Below are positions 45,855 to 58,827 of a stretch of 64,000 nucleotides of DNA, piece after piece (position 1 is the stretch's first letter; every line of letters begins with the position of its first letter). The translations under genes were made by a program, and so were the position numbers. This DNA is from Morchella semilibera (taxonomy: Eukaryota > Ascomycota > Pezizomycetes > Pezizales > Morchellaceae): positions 558,001-622,000 of the forward strand of contig CM018603.1 in the NCBI GenBank assembly GCA_009192285.1. The letters are read 5' to 3'. The notes beneath the pieces are model-generated. The model was not told where the DNA came from. It did no database searches and saw only the letters and a program-made list of their open reading frames with translations.

Positions 45855-48800
45855 TTAGTTTGGCGAAATGTTGAACTTCATCGCAATACCCATGGCTGCC
45901 AGCTCTACATCCAGATACCTATCCTCAAATTAGTAAAACATAGTCTAACGCAAAGCCATGTATAATGATAATGAGACACTTACTTAAGGACGTAAGGTAC
46001 AGCGATGACGGTGGTGTTCGCTCCGCCAATGAACTGGCCACCGTTGCCATCCTCCCAGACCATACCCTCCGCCTTGAACCCGGCGACAGACTTGGCGCAT
46101 CTTCTGCAGCGGACCTGGCTCTCGAACCCGATCTTCCTGATAGAAGGTGTCGTGCTCAGGAAGCTGCCACACTCCTTGCACACCCAGGTTTGCGTGTAGT
46201 CACTACAATTGAGGAGACGGTCCTGAAGGAGGAATGCGGTACCGTGGGCGAGTAGGGAATCACGCTCCATCTCACCCACACGAATACCACCTCCCTTCTT
46301 ACGACCCTAGAGTGCCAGAAAGATCAGGATGAGGCTCCAAAGTATATTTAAAGCATGGTAACTTACTTTGATGGGCTGATGTGTTAGGTCGGAGATTCTA
46401 CCAGTCGTTCTGACTTGGTACTTGTCGTTGACCATGTGCCTAAGCCTCTGGTAGTAAACCAACCCGATATAAATGTCAGCGTGCAGCTCCTCTCCGGTTA
46501 TACCAGAGTACATGGGCTCGTTCCCGTGGTAGTTGTAGCCCGCCATCTTGAGCTGATGTCCAAAGTAGTCGGCTGCGGTGTGGTGCTCATCGAACCGGAA
46601 CGGAGTGCTGTCCTGTGCCATGCCGTGCAGGGCTCCGGCCTTACCGGCAAGAGACTCGACAAACATACCGATGGTCATACGGGACGGGAAAGCGTGGGGA
46701 TTGATTATAATGTCCGGTTGCATTCCAGACTCGGTGAATGGCATGTCTACGGTGGGCCATTTTTGTGACAAAACTCCCTTCTGCCCGTGGCGGGAGGAGA
46801 ACTTATCACCAATATTGGGACTACGGGGGATACGATACTTTACGGAGATTTGCTGCATGGGTTTATTATCATTACCCTCGACACCTAGTAATTTGTAATT
46901 AGAATAGCCAGCGAGGTGAAGAGGAAGGGATAGTGGGCATACCGAGCAATCTGACTTCCTCGATGTAAGCATCCTCACTGCCCTTGTAGGTGAAGATTTT
47001 ATTTGGTGGAAATCTTGACCTTCTCTCTGATTCGTTCGGAACCTCGTGATACACAGCGATAGCGTCTCCATCCTTCACCAATTGTCCAATCTTTGGCAGC
47101 CCGTCAAAGTCCACGGTCTCTAGCCACTCCTGCTTGATTCCTAGGTTCTGGTAGGCCTTCTTTTTCAACAACTTTTCTTCATCTGTAGATTCTCCCATTG
47201 CGTGGATACTGTCAATCTGCTCCTCAATTTCCTCTTGGTTTATAAACCCAAAAAGATTGTTCGAACTTGCACCCCCACGGCGCTTTTCCTCTGCCCATCC
47301 AATCTTCTCTGTCTTATAGATAGTTCCATGACCAAATCCTCTCTCATGCGCCGATTTGTTCATTATCATAGCGTCGTCCATGTCATAACCGGTGTATGAG
47401 ATGACAGCAACAATCGCGTTCATCCCGTTCGGGAAATTGTCCAGGCCGTACTCGTTATACAGGGGAGACCTGACTACAGGTGTTTGTCCAGTTTGTAATC
47501 GGTACATCTTGTTGTCGCTCCTATGCCGCAATGCTGTTCCAGGAGTTCCCATAGCCTGTTTACCCATCTGGCACTGGTACATGTTTCTGGGGGACTGGTT
47601 AAAATCGGAAAATGGAGTCATGTTGGCAACGATGGAGAGAATGTTGGTAGGGTCAAACTCCACATGGGTCGACTCTCCGGGGGCTACCTCTGGCGGTGTG
47701 ACAGCTATAGACATGTACGGCTGCTCGAAAGGACCAATCTGATCTTCCTTGTCTAGTGGGAGGTACTTGACGGGTCTAACCATTCGTGCTTGTTGGGAGA
47801 AGATGTAAATTCCAGGGTACTGACCTCCTCTTGACTCTGGGACGTATCCAATCTCGAGGTCAAGAGGGATGTCATGAGACCCTTCGACCTTCCAATACCG
47901 GAGAGTATCGGCCACAATACGAGCCAATTTAGGCGAGCACCAACCAATAATGCAACCGTCAAGTTGGATACACATGGTTGCAGACACTGGCAATGATGCT
48001 GTTGCGGGTGACACAACGCCAAGTGAAGCAAGTGTTTTTCTGATTGAAGAAGTATCCGAGATAATGGTCGTGATTCGGCACTTATGAGAAAGATGGTTCA
48101 GTAGACCACAAGGACTCCCATCAGGTGTATGAACGGGGCACAAGAATCCTGTGTAACTCAACACTTAGAAATGATTTAGTTGCATGCTTTAGTACCTGGA
48201 ACTCACCCCAACTCTCGGGCAACAGCTTTCGGACAGTGGTTGTCTTCAAACTGGGCAAAGAAACTACCTCTATGCACCATTCTAAAGTGCGAGATGAAAC
48301 GATAAAAGTTAATTTTTTCAGCAACAACTGTGAAACCGGAAAACCTGTTGCAAGTCCAAACCGCTGGGAGAAGCTAAATTTCCTGTTGACATAAAGTACT
48401 CTAGGGCGTTTCCAACATTTTCGTTCACTTTGGCAAAAATTCTCGCCCGTTGCTCTTTATTCGAAAAGTCGAATGAAGGTGCCCTTCTTACTTCTCGCCG
48501 CACCTCCTTTATGATAGACTCTAGGTATTCCTCCACTCTTTCCTTGATGATCATACCATAGAGAAATCCACCAAGAAGAACCTCTTGATGCTGGACGGCG
48601 TCTGGATTGTCTTGAGTACAGCTACCCTCAACAAGCGCATATAGTTTCCGTATCATGAACAGCATCATTCGGAATTTGTCTCTTGGGTCCTGTAGATGCA
48701 CTAGAACAATTTTCCTAAGGAACTCCTTTCCAACATCCACATCACTGATATCCGGTGCTACGCCCATGACAACACGAAACTTCTCGCCCAAATGTTGTAA

Positions 48801-49978
48801 CGTTTCCTTTTTGGTGTATAACTGGTATCCCTTGTAAGTTCTCAGAAGCAGCTCCACACGATCTGTAAGAAAGGTGTTTTCCCTATCTTTTGCGGCTAAG
48901 AGACCGTCAAAGATTTCTCTGTCGTTTGTTTCGGCGAGTGCCTTTAGAATCATTACTACAGGAATTAAATATTCGTTCTTTCTCCACGAAAAACGGAATG
49001 TAACGTTTCCATCATTAAGATAATGTAGGACGTTGGTCTGCGATGTTTGGTCTGGTCGGACGCAACGAATTTGAACACCGTATTGTGTGTAAGATTTCCC
49101 TCGTCCAGCGAAAGAAGGTCGCACAATTGCCATCGGATGGTTTCGACGGGCGACAATGAGAAGACGGATTAACTTCTCAATACCGTTAACAATAAAGTAA
49201 CCGCCGAGTTCTTCGGACTCTTCTTTGTGCTCTACGAGGTCGTACGGTGCTAGGTTTTCCAGGTGACACCGGTTTGACTACAGTACGGTGAGTGCTACTC
49301 TCCGCTACCAATATATAGGCAGGAGGATCTTTGATGTACTTACTCGAACCATAACCGGAAGACTACCGAGTTCACGATCTTGAGAAGTCCAAGGACCGTC
49401 ATTGATTTTTAAACCGAGCTTTACGGTAAGCTTTCCACGGTAGGTTATATGTCTTTCTCTACACTATTCCCATCATTCAGCAAAAACAAATCTACATGAC
49501 TGCAGCAAAAATAATCGATTCTCACCTCAGAAGGGAATATTTCACGCCGTAAGCTGGTCTTGTCTCGATGATCACTTAATCGAGGCTTTCCGATATAGAT
49601 TTTGTCAACACGCACTGTCATTTTGAGAGGGACTTTCGATTAGCTTAAAATGGAGGGATTGAATTTTTTCTTTCATTTTTCTCCCCCTCTCTCACAACTC
49701 TTGCGATTGAACCAAAATAAAGTAGGAATGTTCATACATGATAGTTTATTCCCAAGGCTCCCTTTTTCGTTTGTTCCGTCGAATACAGACTTGACGCCGA
49801 TATCTTCTCGAGCAAGATCGAGTAGGCCACCCTCTACGGTAACGGCATTGAACGAGTCAAGGTGAGGCTGCACGGCGGCGAGTAGAGCTGGGTAGGCTGA
49901 CTTGTCCTTTGGAGGATTTCTGAAAAGATCCTCTCTCTTGAGGGTGTTAAAAGCGACTGAACTCTCTCGTGCGGCCAT
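45855..49978 (-). CDS. RPA135: RNA polymerase I second-largest subunit
   Basis: Eight exons, 5' to 3' on the minus strand: 49978-49738, 49614-49526, 49463-49344, 49277-48207, 48148-46943, 46884-46367, 46306-45984, 45918-45855. The product is about 1209 residues, normal for the family. Pol I rather than Pol II identity comes from the N-terminus ([40 protein letters not shown]). Conserved blocks are [69 protein letters not shown], and the C-terminal zinc domain CKECGSF...CRRCAKS. It transcribes rDNA in the nucleolus. The spliced length is two bases too long. Exon 4 needs one base discounted in the A4 run at 48341-48344 and another in the A3 run at 48248-48250 (+ strand); between and around them the protein reads perfectly ([20 protein letters not shown]). 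In an essential gene this argues for consensus errors. Confidence 0.93.
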
Positions 49979-51253
49979 GGTTAATTTTCAATTTCGCAGC
50001 GAGCAAAGCCTTCCTAGCATTTAACTATATTTAATTTTTTTTGTGTAATCTTGGCGAAGCTGTTACCCGGAAGCAAAGCACGATAAGAATGATACCAACC
50101 ATCAACCCTAATCCACGATAAGTACTACAATGCCTCTATTCCACCCCTGTTATATTTCCATAAGACTGCCATCTTCGTCAAGGAGGGTAGGTATTTCAAT
50201 CTGTAAACTACATCATATGTCACATGCAGTTTAACATTTATCTGCATACGTACCTACTCTGGAAATCTCTACTCCACACAATAAATGAGGTTACCCGGGG
50301 CAAAGAACTTGTCGGAGGGCGGGAGCAAGTGGCCGGAAACGGCGGCAGAAGGGACGAAAGGGGCAGGAGGCTATCTAGTAATAACATTAATAGGCAACCA
50401 ACCAACCAACGTGAGTGAGGGTATGTACCTAAGTTGTAGGTTCTTCGTGTGCGGAGTTGTGGAGGGGATGCTCACTGAGTGAAAGCAAGATGTGTGGTCC
50501 TCCACTCATGACCGATGGTGCATACTTAGCCGAGCCTGCACCCCAAGAAGCGAACGAATAGCAGAGAATCGCCCAGCTCCCTGGCCTTTCCCCCTTCCTC
50601 CCTTCCCGCACAGTACATGCAGACGGAGCTGCAGTAAGGATAAAAGCTCACGGCATGGAGAAAGCTGCTATCGTTCTGGTCCTTTTGCTGTAAGAGTGCG
50701 ATAAAGCGATATATCCTCTAAAATAGCGTGAATACTTCTCTCACGACTATTACTTTGGTTCAGGTTTGTGTCGCGCGTACACACAGCAGAGCCGCCTCCG
50801 AGGGAACAAGAAAGTGTGAGGCGCAATATAAGATCGCAAGATAATGTGTGTGTAGACAAGAGTCCGAAAGTGATGAAATAAATTGAGACAGATAGTGAAA
50901 TGGGGAGAGAGATATAGAGTGAAAGATAAATAGTCGGATACAAGATGGGCAAGATACAAGACGGCGAAAGAAAAATAATCAGGTATGAGAGGAGTGGAGT
51001 ACAGGCGAGCAACAACATCAATAAAACCCAGGGGGAAAATAATACTGTGTGGAGTGACACGGGATCACATACCTACAAGACAGACTCAAACTAACCGCTC
51101 CTTATTATTGATATATCCTTATTCTTCGATTTTTGCTTCGTATGAGGTCTTCCCATTCCCCTTCTTCTTCCCCTCCTCTTTCTCGCACAGCAACCCCCCA
51201 GACAACCCACAACTCTCAACCCACGCAACTTCACCCCTCTCCCCTTCACCACA

Positions 51254-51296
<43 letters not shown>

Positions 51297-51448
51297 GCGC
51301 TTTTCTTTGACTTTCGCCCTGGGAAGCTCTCTAGCCAGCCAGCCATATAGGCCTATCCGACCGCCGGAATCTGTTTTCCAGTGTCTGTCTATCCACCCCA
51401 TTCTCGTCGTCCGTCGCTGTCGGAAGACCTCTCATACCAACATTTATC
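49979..51448. other. divergent promoter region between RPA135 and ARL8
   Basis: 1.47 kb with no convincing gene. Contains CT-rich and AG-rich stretches. The right half, from about 50.9 kb, is presumably ARL8 promoter and 5' UTR. Confidence 0.5.
51256..51298 (+). repeat. CAG trinucleotide repeat upstream of ARL8
   Basis: About ten uninterrupted CAG units, then CACTAG and two more CAG. It is about 150 bp before the ARL8 start codon, so probably in the 5' UTR or core promoter. Such tracts vary in length between strains. Confidence 0.85.
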
Positions 51449-52462
51449 ATGTCGGGCTTTTTCCGTCGCATCTATGAGTATCTGCTCAGCCTCTTCTGGT
51501 ATGAATACCCTACCACTCCGACTTGTGCATGCACGAACTTTGAATTTCCTTCAACCAAATGTTTTCCGGGAAACAAACAAAACAGCAAACACAGATATGG
51601 CGTCATGGTCCCAAACTCGGGATTCAGATGCAACTCGTAGGGCTGACTGGCTACATTTGAAAACAGGCTAACAGAGATGGATATTACGATGATCGGGCTA
51701 CAAAATGCCGGAAAGACTTCCTTACTGCGAGTCCTAGCTGTAAGTCTCATCCTGTATGGCAGTTCTCTGCTCTCTGGTTATACATATCTCCAGGGCGTAA
51801 AGTTATGTCGGAGCATTAACCGCTGACTCTTTAATCTGTTTGTTAGGGCGGGGAGTTCACCATCGAGTGCGTATACCTTATATGTCGCCTTCCTCAATAG
51901 TCCGAAGAAGTGATGCTAACATTGCCTCAGTTCAATCCCTACAGTGGGCTTCAACATGAAAAGAGTACAAAAAGGTCACGTCACTTTAAAATGGTCTGTA
52001 CCTTAGTCTAGCGCACCCAGTCTTCAAAACAAAACTAATGTTCCTGCTACTTGCGACAGCTGGGATCTTGGCGGTCAACCCCGTTTTCGCTCAATGTGGG
52101 AGCGCTACTGCCGGGGTGTTAACGCTATAGTGTAATTCCTCTAATAGTCTACCTTAGTCATATGTTTACCACTGACAATTTGGGGAAAGCTTTATCGTTG
52201 ATTCTGCCGATACGGAGTCGCTCCCAATAGCTCAAGAGGAACTCCACAATCTTCTCCAGAAGCCGATCCTGGAGGGCATACCTCTACTAGTTCTCGGCAA
52301 TAAATCAGATCTCCCCGACAAAATTGGTGTAGACGACTTGATTGAGGCAATGACCTAAAGGATATCACCAACAGAGAAGTCAGCTGCTACGCTATATCAG
52401 CCAAGGAGGAAACAAACCTAGATGCAGTTTTGAACTGGTTAATTGCCAGAGCGAAAAAATGA
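51449..52462 (+). CDS. ARL8: ARL8-type Arf-like small GTPase
   Basis: Six exons: 51449-51498, 51668-51740, 51847-51866, 51931-51993, 52060-52131, 52190-52462, giving about 183 residues; ARL8 is 186 in animals. The G motifs are [17 protein letters not shown] (P-loop), [20 protein letters not shown] (switch I), [19 protein letters not shown] (switch II, the ARL8-typical stretch), [11 protein letters not shown] (NKxD), and CYAISAKEE (SAK). The N-terminus [17 protein letters not shown] is amphipathic with no Gly2, as in ARL8, which is N-acetylated rather than myristoylated. It works on late endosome/lysosome or vacuole positioning and trafficking. Exon 3 is only 20 nt. Exon 6 lacks one base near 52353 (ATGACCTAAAG where an extra A would give MNLKD); the frame is perfect before and after. 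Confidence 0.9.
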
Positions 52463-55400
52463 ACAGACAAAAATCTTTCAACCGAATTGAGAAGAATTGA
52501 GAGATGAAAGTATGATGGAAATGTATGTGGGGACAGAGGGGGATCAGGGCGCGATGACTTTTTACGACCATACGCGATATCACATTCTGCATACACTATC
52601 TGTTAATATTTTATCTCACAATTTCTTTGAGATGAACTGTTTGGAGCTTGGAACGGCCATCAGAAAACGATTTACGATATATACCAACCTCCGCATCCTA
52701 CTCGACTCTATAATCGTTTTAATCATGTCGATTAGAGCCATTGTGGATGTGTGTCTTTTGCTATAGCAAGCTTGTTTTTATTTTATTTTTCTTTGAGATT
52801 GTCATTTGGGAATTGATTGTGGTCAGTATACAGGAATTTCTTGCCTTTTACTTTATGTCGTTCGATCATGCTTTGTGGTGGGGATTCTCTGTGCTTAACA
52901 ATCATTTTACGGAGAAACTAAAAAGCGGTGGTTCCTATTTCGTTTAATGGTGGTCCCGAACTTATACTTGATTACGTCTTAAGCTCACTCGTCTATGTTA
53001 TTTGCATCGCTTCCAGTTTTGCTTTGTTATTGCCGCTCGTTTTAGAGGGATAAGCTTGCTTTCTCCGTTACGTTTGTTCCAGTTAATCCTTTCGAATTTC
53101 GTCCCCGGTCTCAGCCGTTTTATTTTATTTTATTTTTATTTTTTGATAGCATCAAGTTCTATTGTTCTGTAGCCATCTTACTCATGCCCGCTACTATACT
53201 CTTATGTAGTATGACGGCATATTCAACTATCCGTAGTCCCCTCTCTTTACAATTACTAGCACCATTATCTCCTGGTTTGGTCTTGGCTAGCTCCGTCAAC
53301 TCTATCTTCTATCCACCACCCACTCAGAGTAAATTCAAAAGAGCGCAACGCATAACGTCACGCTTGTTTTACACGTAGCTACTTCGGATTACTTTGAGCG
53401 AGTAAAAGGTCATGGTACACATCACAGTCATCTTTCGTGTAAACGATTACAAAACCCCCCCCTTTACTTTTACTAATAATTAGGTCGTGGTTACGAGTGA
53501 TAAATCATGATCATAATGATTCTATCTACTACCATTAGTCCAAACCCTTATTAGGTGTCGGGGTTGGAATGTGGAAATGTGCATGTTGTATTAAAAAACT
53601 ATCCTTTATTGTCTTATTGAGCTCCTCCTGTCGCCCGTGGGAAAACTAGAATACACCGTACGTCTCTTTACTACATAGCGTGAGCGACCTTAAACTACAT
53701 GTATGTACAAATTATATTCTCAATTAATATACTTACACTATTGGGTATCGGGACCAGAATTAACAACTAGCTCAGGTAGTCGGTGGCTCAGGGAAATTGA
53801 AGGCTCCACCAAGTAGGGGAGACCCCATGCGAACGGGCTGGGTGGGATGTCGCTTTGGTGTAAACCATACCTAATCCCGACAATTGATGCCCGCACTTGG
53901 CATAGATTTGGAATTTCAAGGTGTAGTACTTTTAAGTCATGACATACTTATATATATATATATGTATGTATGTAGCGGGTACCGGTTGGTTAATCGATGT
54001 ATATGAATTAGTCCGCTTTTATCTCTACTACATGTATTCAATAGAAATAAACTTAGGGACAACACTGCATGTATCTTAGTGCTACATTCAGTAAATTTCT
54101 ATGCCATCATGGGGTTTACTTTATGTTAAAATGAGGCATGAAAAGTGAAGGCATCACTTGTAGTTGTCATTCGGTCAAGCTCGCGGGGATATAAATAATA
54201 TGCCTAGGGTGCCAGCCAGAAAGTGATGATTTATTAACTAGTAAATCAATTATTTGATAAGAGAGATAATAAGATCTGCTAGTAGAAGCCACCAATTCCT
54301 AGTTTTTTGCAGGGGGTCAGTGTTTACTGACAGCTTAAGCAGCTGTATAGAGAGAATGTATATTCAAAACTTCCATCTAGCAATGATTTTAATTTTGTGT
54401 TGAGGTAATTTGGTTTATTTAGGAATTGTCAAGTCAAAATATGCATCACTTTCAAACATGCACTTGGGACATGTAGCTCTAATTGACTACAGCCTTGGTG
54501 TTTGATATAAAATCACCTCTAACACCAATATCGATTTAAGGTCTATGGGTTTATTTTAGCTGCCAGGGAATATTCAACATCGTGCGTGTACTTGGGGTGA
54601 AATTAGGTATTGTCCCAATTACTTTGCACTGGCAACCATTCAACCCCACCGACTGGTCATGCGGCCCTACAGCTGCAGAACTACAATAATTACTAGCTTA
54701 ATCCGAGTGTAGCAAAGTCAAGCCACGGCCGTTTCTCCACGTGCACCCAAAACAATCACTTGAACTATCATGGTGAGGTCGGCCGCGATCGCTTTGTATC
54801 ATGCGCGAGATCGAGAGTCAATACTTATGTAATTTTACCAGAATTAAAATGCCGCCAACCAACCCCCTAAAACTTACTATAAAATGTATTTCTAGATGAC
54901 TAAGAATGTCACTCCTGATGATGGTTTTAGTCTAGTGCCAACGGCTAGACATGAGCACAATCTACATGTATACATGTGTAAGGTACCAGAGATAGACCGA
55001 ATTCAACATTTAAAGCCAAGGAGCACCTACGCAATCACGACATATCACAAACGATAAGAGCGATAAGTGAGGTATAAGATCTTATTCCTAAATTTTGTCG
55101 TCACTAGATATAAGGTTTGCTGTTGCCTGACCGGGCTTAATTGCGAATTCTAGAGTACCCACATGCATGGCCATCACTCAAGTACGTGCAATGCACGACC
55201 ACGCCCGCTCAGCTGGGCTTGGTTGGAGACGGGGATACAAAGTAACCTTAACTACAGCTAGCAACAAATGGCATAAAATGTTATAAAGTAGGGTAGCCTG
55301 TCTTTATTATTACATGTACAAGTAATTAACCTTGCATTTTCTCAATCACCGACCGTTTCAGATCAATTTTCGGTAGCTGTTCGTGGTGAAAACTAACAAA

Positions 55401-57489
55401 CTTTCCCCCCTGATGATGTCGAATAGGTATTACAACCTCTCTGCACTACCTCCACGCCACACATCCTCTCCCATTTTCGAGCCCAAGAACCTAATTCGTG
55501 GTGTTCGACAAACCTCGCCGTATTGACGCCCGGCTGCGCTCCCGAATCGCTGGTGCGGCAGATCTGCATGTTGAGTGGGATCTTGCAGTGCATCAAGCAA
55601 CCAGCACTCCTGCGGCAACGAAAGATCTCAACGACAACGTACACGGATGAGAAGATTTCTGCTTTCCGAGTCTTCTGTGGGGGGTCTACTTTTCATTTGT
55701 TGGAAATCCTCCGCCCCCGAACCAACGTTTTTCTGGAAAGAGCTGGAGCTGGAGCTGGATATGCCTGCATGACTGCTATTTTCGAAACACACGCACGGTG
55801 CCTCGGTAGCATTTTCTCGATGATATTGGGACGGGACGTACGGGCGGTGCACGGCTAGGTGGCGCAGGGGGGGGGGGGAGATCAAGCTCTTGCGACTCTG
55901 AGTTCAACCCCGTGCCCACGATGTTTCGGACGATGGACATATGTTTACTAGATACATGAAAAGTCTGGGTGTACATAAAGGAGATAAAGACTCGAAAACG
56001 GTCAACTCCCGCACGTCTTTATAATTTACACATGATGCACTTGGTACGGGTTCATCTGAATAGTCCGTGATCAAGAGGCGAGATATTAATAGTTCCTGAT
56101 GATTGGAAGGTAATTTGACTAGAATCAAGTGCGCTAAAGCTGAAAGGTACGTACCGTGGTGTAGATAGGGTTAAGGTGCGGACTGAGCATCATTTTAGAT
56201 TTGGAGGAGGAGTGCCAAGGGGCGTCTTCATTTGGATTCCCAACTCAGTAAGTTAACGAGAACGTGCTGGGATTGGTCCAGGGGACGCCAGCGCTAGAGG
56301 GTTCCTTGGTCGAATGTGGCTGTCCATCAACAGTTAAGGTCACTTACCTAGCTGAAACCGGCAGCATGTTATGCTCCTGCCCTGTAAAGGTGCAACTGGT
56401 TCCATCCACCATCTGGTGTACCAACCAAACCACAACATGTTTGGCCATGATCCTTAACGCAGGGACAGGACATCCACCAAGAATTGCCAACGCACGGATA
56501 CAGCAAACCCATTATCGCCAGTATCTGCTTGTGGCATCAAAGATTCCTCCTCCCCGAAAAATTCCCTCTATTGTTCCCAGTCTTTCCAACCAACAGTACA
56601 AAGAACAGGCAGGCATCAATAGCATTTGTGCATCCTTTTCATCTAGCCCCCAAGAGCCCATTTTCCCAACTACATACCTCTCCGCAATTCAGGCAGTTTT
56701 GTTTTGAATGATTTACGTGTAAAAGTTTAAACGACGATTTCTACGATTCACGACCCACGACTTACGACAATCACCAGCAAAGCCGTTGAAATCTGCCCGC
56801 AGTCTCTCTAAAAAAAAAAAAAAAGAAAGGACAATTACCAAAGGGTGTGTGCAGCAAGTACCGCCCAAGGTTTACCCCTTTTTCGACCCTCTTGCCCAAT
56901 TACCAGTGCTCGGAGTGTTTGGCCATGCTTACTTACGCTGGTGTGGTTGCAGGTTAGAAAGGTTCCAGAACAGGCAAGTAAACGTTCAAGTTCCTGAACA
57001 CGGGTTTTGAGTTCACTTGGTGCAAGATCAGACGATAGCAGTCGCAGGTAAACGATTGTCCGTGGATTCCTCCGCAGAATCTGGGCAAAAACCGGGTTGC
57101 GCCTTGGACATCTTGCCAGGCCTAATAAGTAACTATAAGTAGCTACCAGCCGCAATCCCTTGCTCCTACTCCCACATTCCAAACGTTCTTTGCAGCATCA
57201 CTCACCATCTTTGTGTTTTCCAGCCTAACAGAAACTGCCCCACAGTATCTACCACACTCATTTTTAAACTTCTCGATTTACCACAACCGTCGTTTACCGC
57301 AGGCTGGTTTTACTGCCTTCGGACACTACTATCATTTATACATCCTACACTTTCTCCAGGACTGTTGTAGTATATATCGTTCTTCAGTCAAAGTACCAGC
57401 GCTGCTCTAAGTGTAATCACCACTATCATTAATAAAAACCTACCTTCAACCTATTCTCTGTTTATATTTGCTATAATCATTAAGCCAAA
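52463..57489. other. 5-kb gene-free region
   Basis: ARL8 3' UTR, then AT-rich sequence with (TA)n/(TATG)n near 53950, four TACATGTA palindromes, the MITE at 54589-54845, and G/C runs near 55870. ORFs at 55393-55885 (both strands) and 56264-56707 have no recognised domain, no clear coding bias and no splice partners. The last few hundred bases before 57490 are the CRH promoter. Confidence 0.45.
54589..54845. mobile_element. long copy (C) of the TACTTGGGGTGAAATTA family
   Basis: The left end is TACTTGGGGTGAAATTAGGT. The inverted right end reads TTCTGGTAAAATTACATAAG then TATTGACTCTCGATCTCGCG. The 257-bp interior contains TGCACTGGCAACCATTCAAC, shared with copy B. The flanks match copy A in reverse, so A, B and C are one family. 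No coding capacity. Confidence 0.65.
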
Positions 57490-58827
57490 ATGCGCTTCTC
57501 AATTGCTTCTATTCTCGCTGTTTCCCCAGCACTTCTGTCTTCCCTGGTCTCTGCGCAGACGTACTCCGAGTGCAACCCCATGCTGAGACGTAGGTTTATT
57601 TCTCCAAAATCAATCCCATGACCATGTTACTCATTCTCCATAGGCGACTGCCCTGCAAACCCCGCACTTTCCGGCACATACGCCCACATCTACGGGGGCG
57701 AAGCATCAAGCTTTAGATATCTCGCTGGGAAGGAAATGATCAAGTATGGCAGCTCCGACGGTGCCCATTTCAGGGTAGAAAAGAGCAAAGACTCTCCGAC
57801 AATTGTCAGCAACTTCTATATCATGTGGGGGAAATTCGAGGTCACGATGAAAGCAGCTCCCGGCGCCGGTATTGTGTCTTCAATAGTCCTACAATCAGAC
57901 GATTTGGACGAGATAGACTGGGTATGTTCAGTCATCGAAGCGCCACACCTTGGAAATATATCTAATTCAGTTTATGTTTAGGAATGGCTTGGAGGAAAAC
58001 CCGATGAGGCCCAATCAAATTACTTCGGCAAGGGAAATACTGCAACATACGACCGCGGTGCCTTCCACGCAGTTGACAGCCAAGCTACGTTCCACAAGTA
58101 CGGAATGAACTGGACTGCTGAAAAGCTAGAGTGGCTCATTGATGACGTGGTGGTTCGTACTTTGACACCTGCTATGGTGAAGGGCGATTACTATCCCCAG
58201 ACACCTATGACAGCTAGAATTGGAATCTGGTCTGGTGGTGACTCTGATAATGAGCCTGGTGTTATCGGTATGTATTAACTGCTTTTTATTATTTGTATCA
58301 CATAACTAATATCTATGTAGCATGGTCCGGAGGTCCTACCAACTATAAAGAAGGTCCTTTTGACATGATTGTCAAGAAGATATACGTCCAGGATTACTCT
58401 TCTGGCAAAGAGTACAGATACACTGATCAAAGCGGATCTTCCAAATCTATTGAAGCCGTCGGTGGTGAAATCGGCGCAGGCCCTCAATCTGGAGCCGGAA
58501 ATGCTCCAACCGCTACTGGGTCCCCATCCGCTTACAACGCGCCTTCAAACAGCGGCCGTCTGCCATCCTCTACATCGAAAAGTGAGGCAACTTCCGGCGC
58601 ATCAGGAAACAAACGCTGACTCCTCGGAGTCCACCCACAACTCGGCCTCGCCCTCGTCGTCTTCGTCTTCATCAGCTGGAGCTAACGGTGCCGCTTATAT
58701 TGCAACCGGCGGCAGCAGCAGCGGATCTAGCGAAACTTACACCGGTGATGCTTCTTCGACAATGGCTGTTAAAACAGCCGGGCTGGCCCTCGCTGTGGCG
58801 GGGCTGATTGTTGGGTGGATACTCTAA
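57490..58827 (+). CDS. CRH1: GPI-anchored GH16 chitin-glucan transglycosylase (CRH family)
   Basis: Exons 57490-57589, 57644-57921, 57982-58267, 58321-58827. Residues 1-22 are a signal peptide (MRFSIASILAVSPALLSS). A Cys pair (SECNPM, RRDCPANP) precedes the GH16 fold. The active-site motif DLDEIDWEWLGG (residues about 120-131) is intact and is split by intron 2 after DEIDW, with both catalytic Glu present. Further blocks are FHKYGMNWTAEKLEWLIDD and RIGIWSGGDSDNEPG. A Ser/Gly-rich region and a hydrophobic tail (TAGLALAVAGLIVGWIL) indicate GPI anchoring. The enzyme cross-links chitin to beta-1,6/1,3-glucan in the wall. One base of the A3 at 58611-58613 must be discounted to join SGASGN to ADSSESTHNS; otherwise a TGA at 58617 removes the anchor. 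The spliced length is one base too long, as expected from that. Confidence 0.9.

Noticed and set aside
48121-48327. Programmed +1 frameshifting as the general explanation of the slips
   Set aside because: The slip sites (C/G, A and T runs) share no common heptamer or slow codon, and the affected genes are unrelated; sequencing error is simpler.
55393-56707. Overlapping ORFs on both strands (e.g. 55523-55858, 56264-56707)
   Set aside because: No recognised domain, no consistent coding strand and no splice partners; frames overlap without preference.
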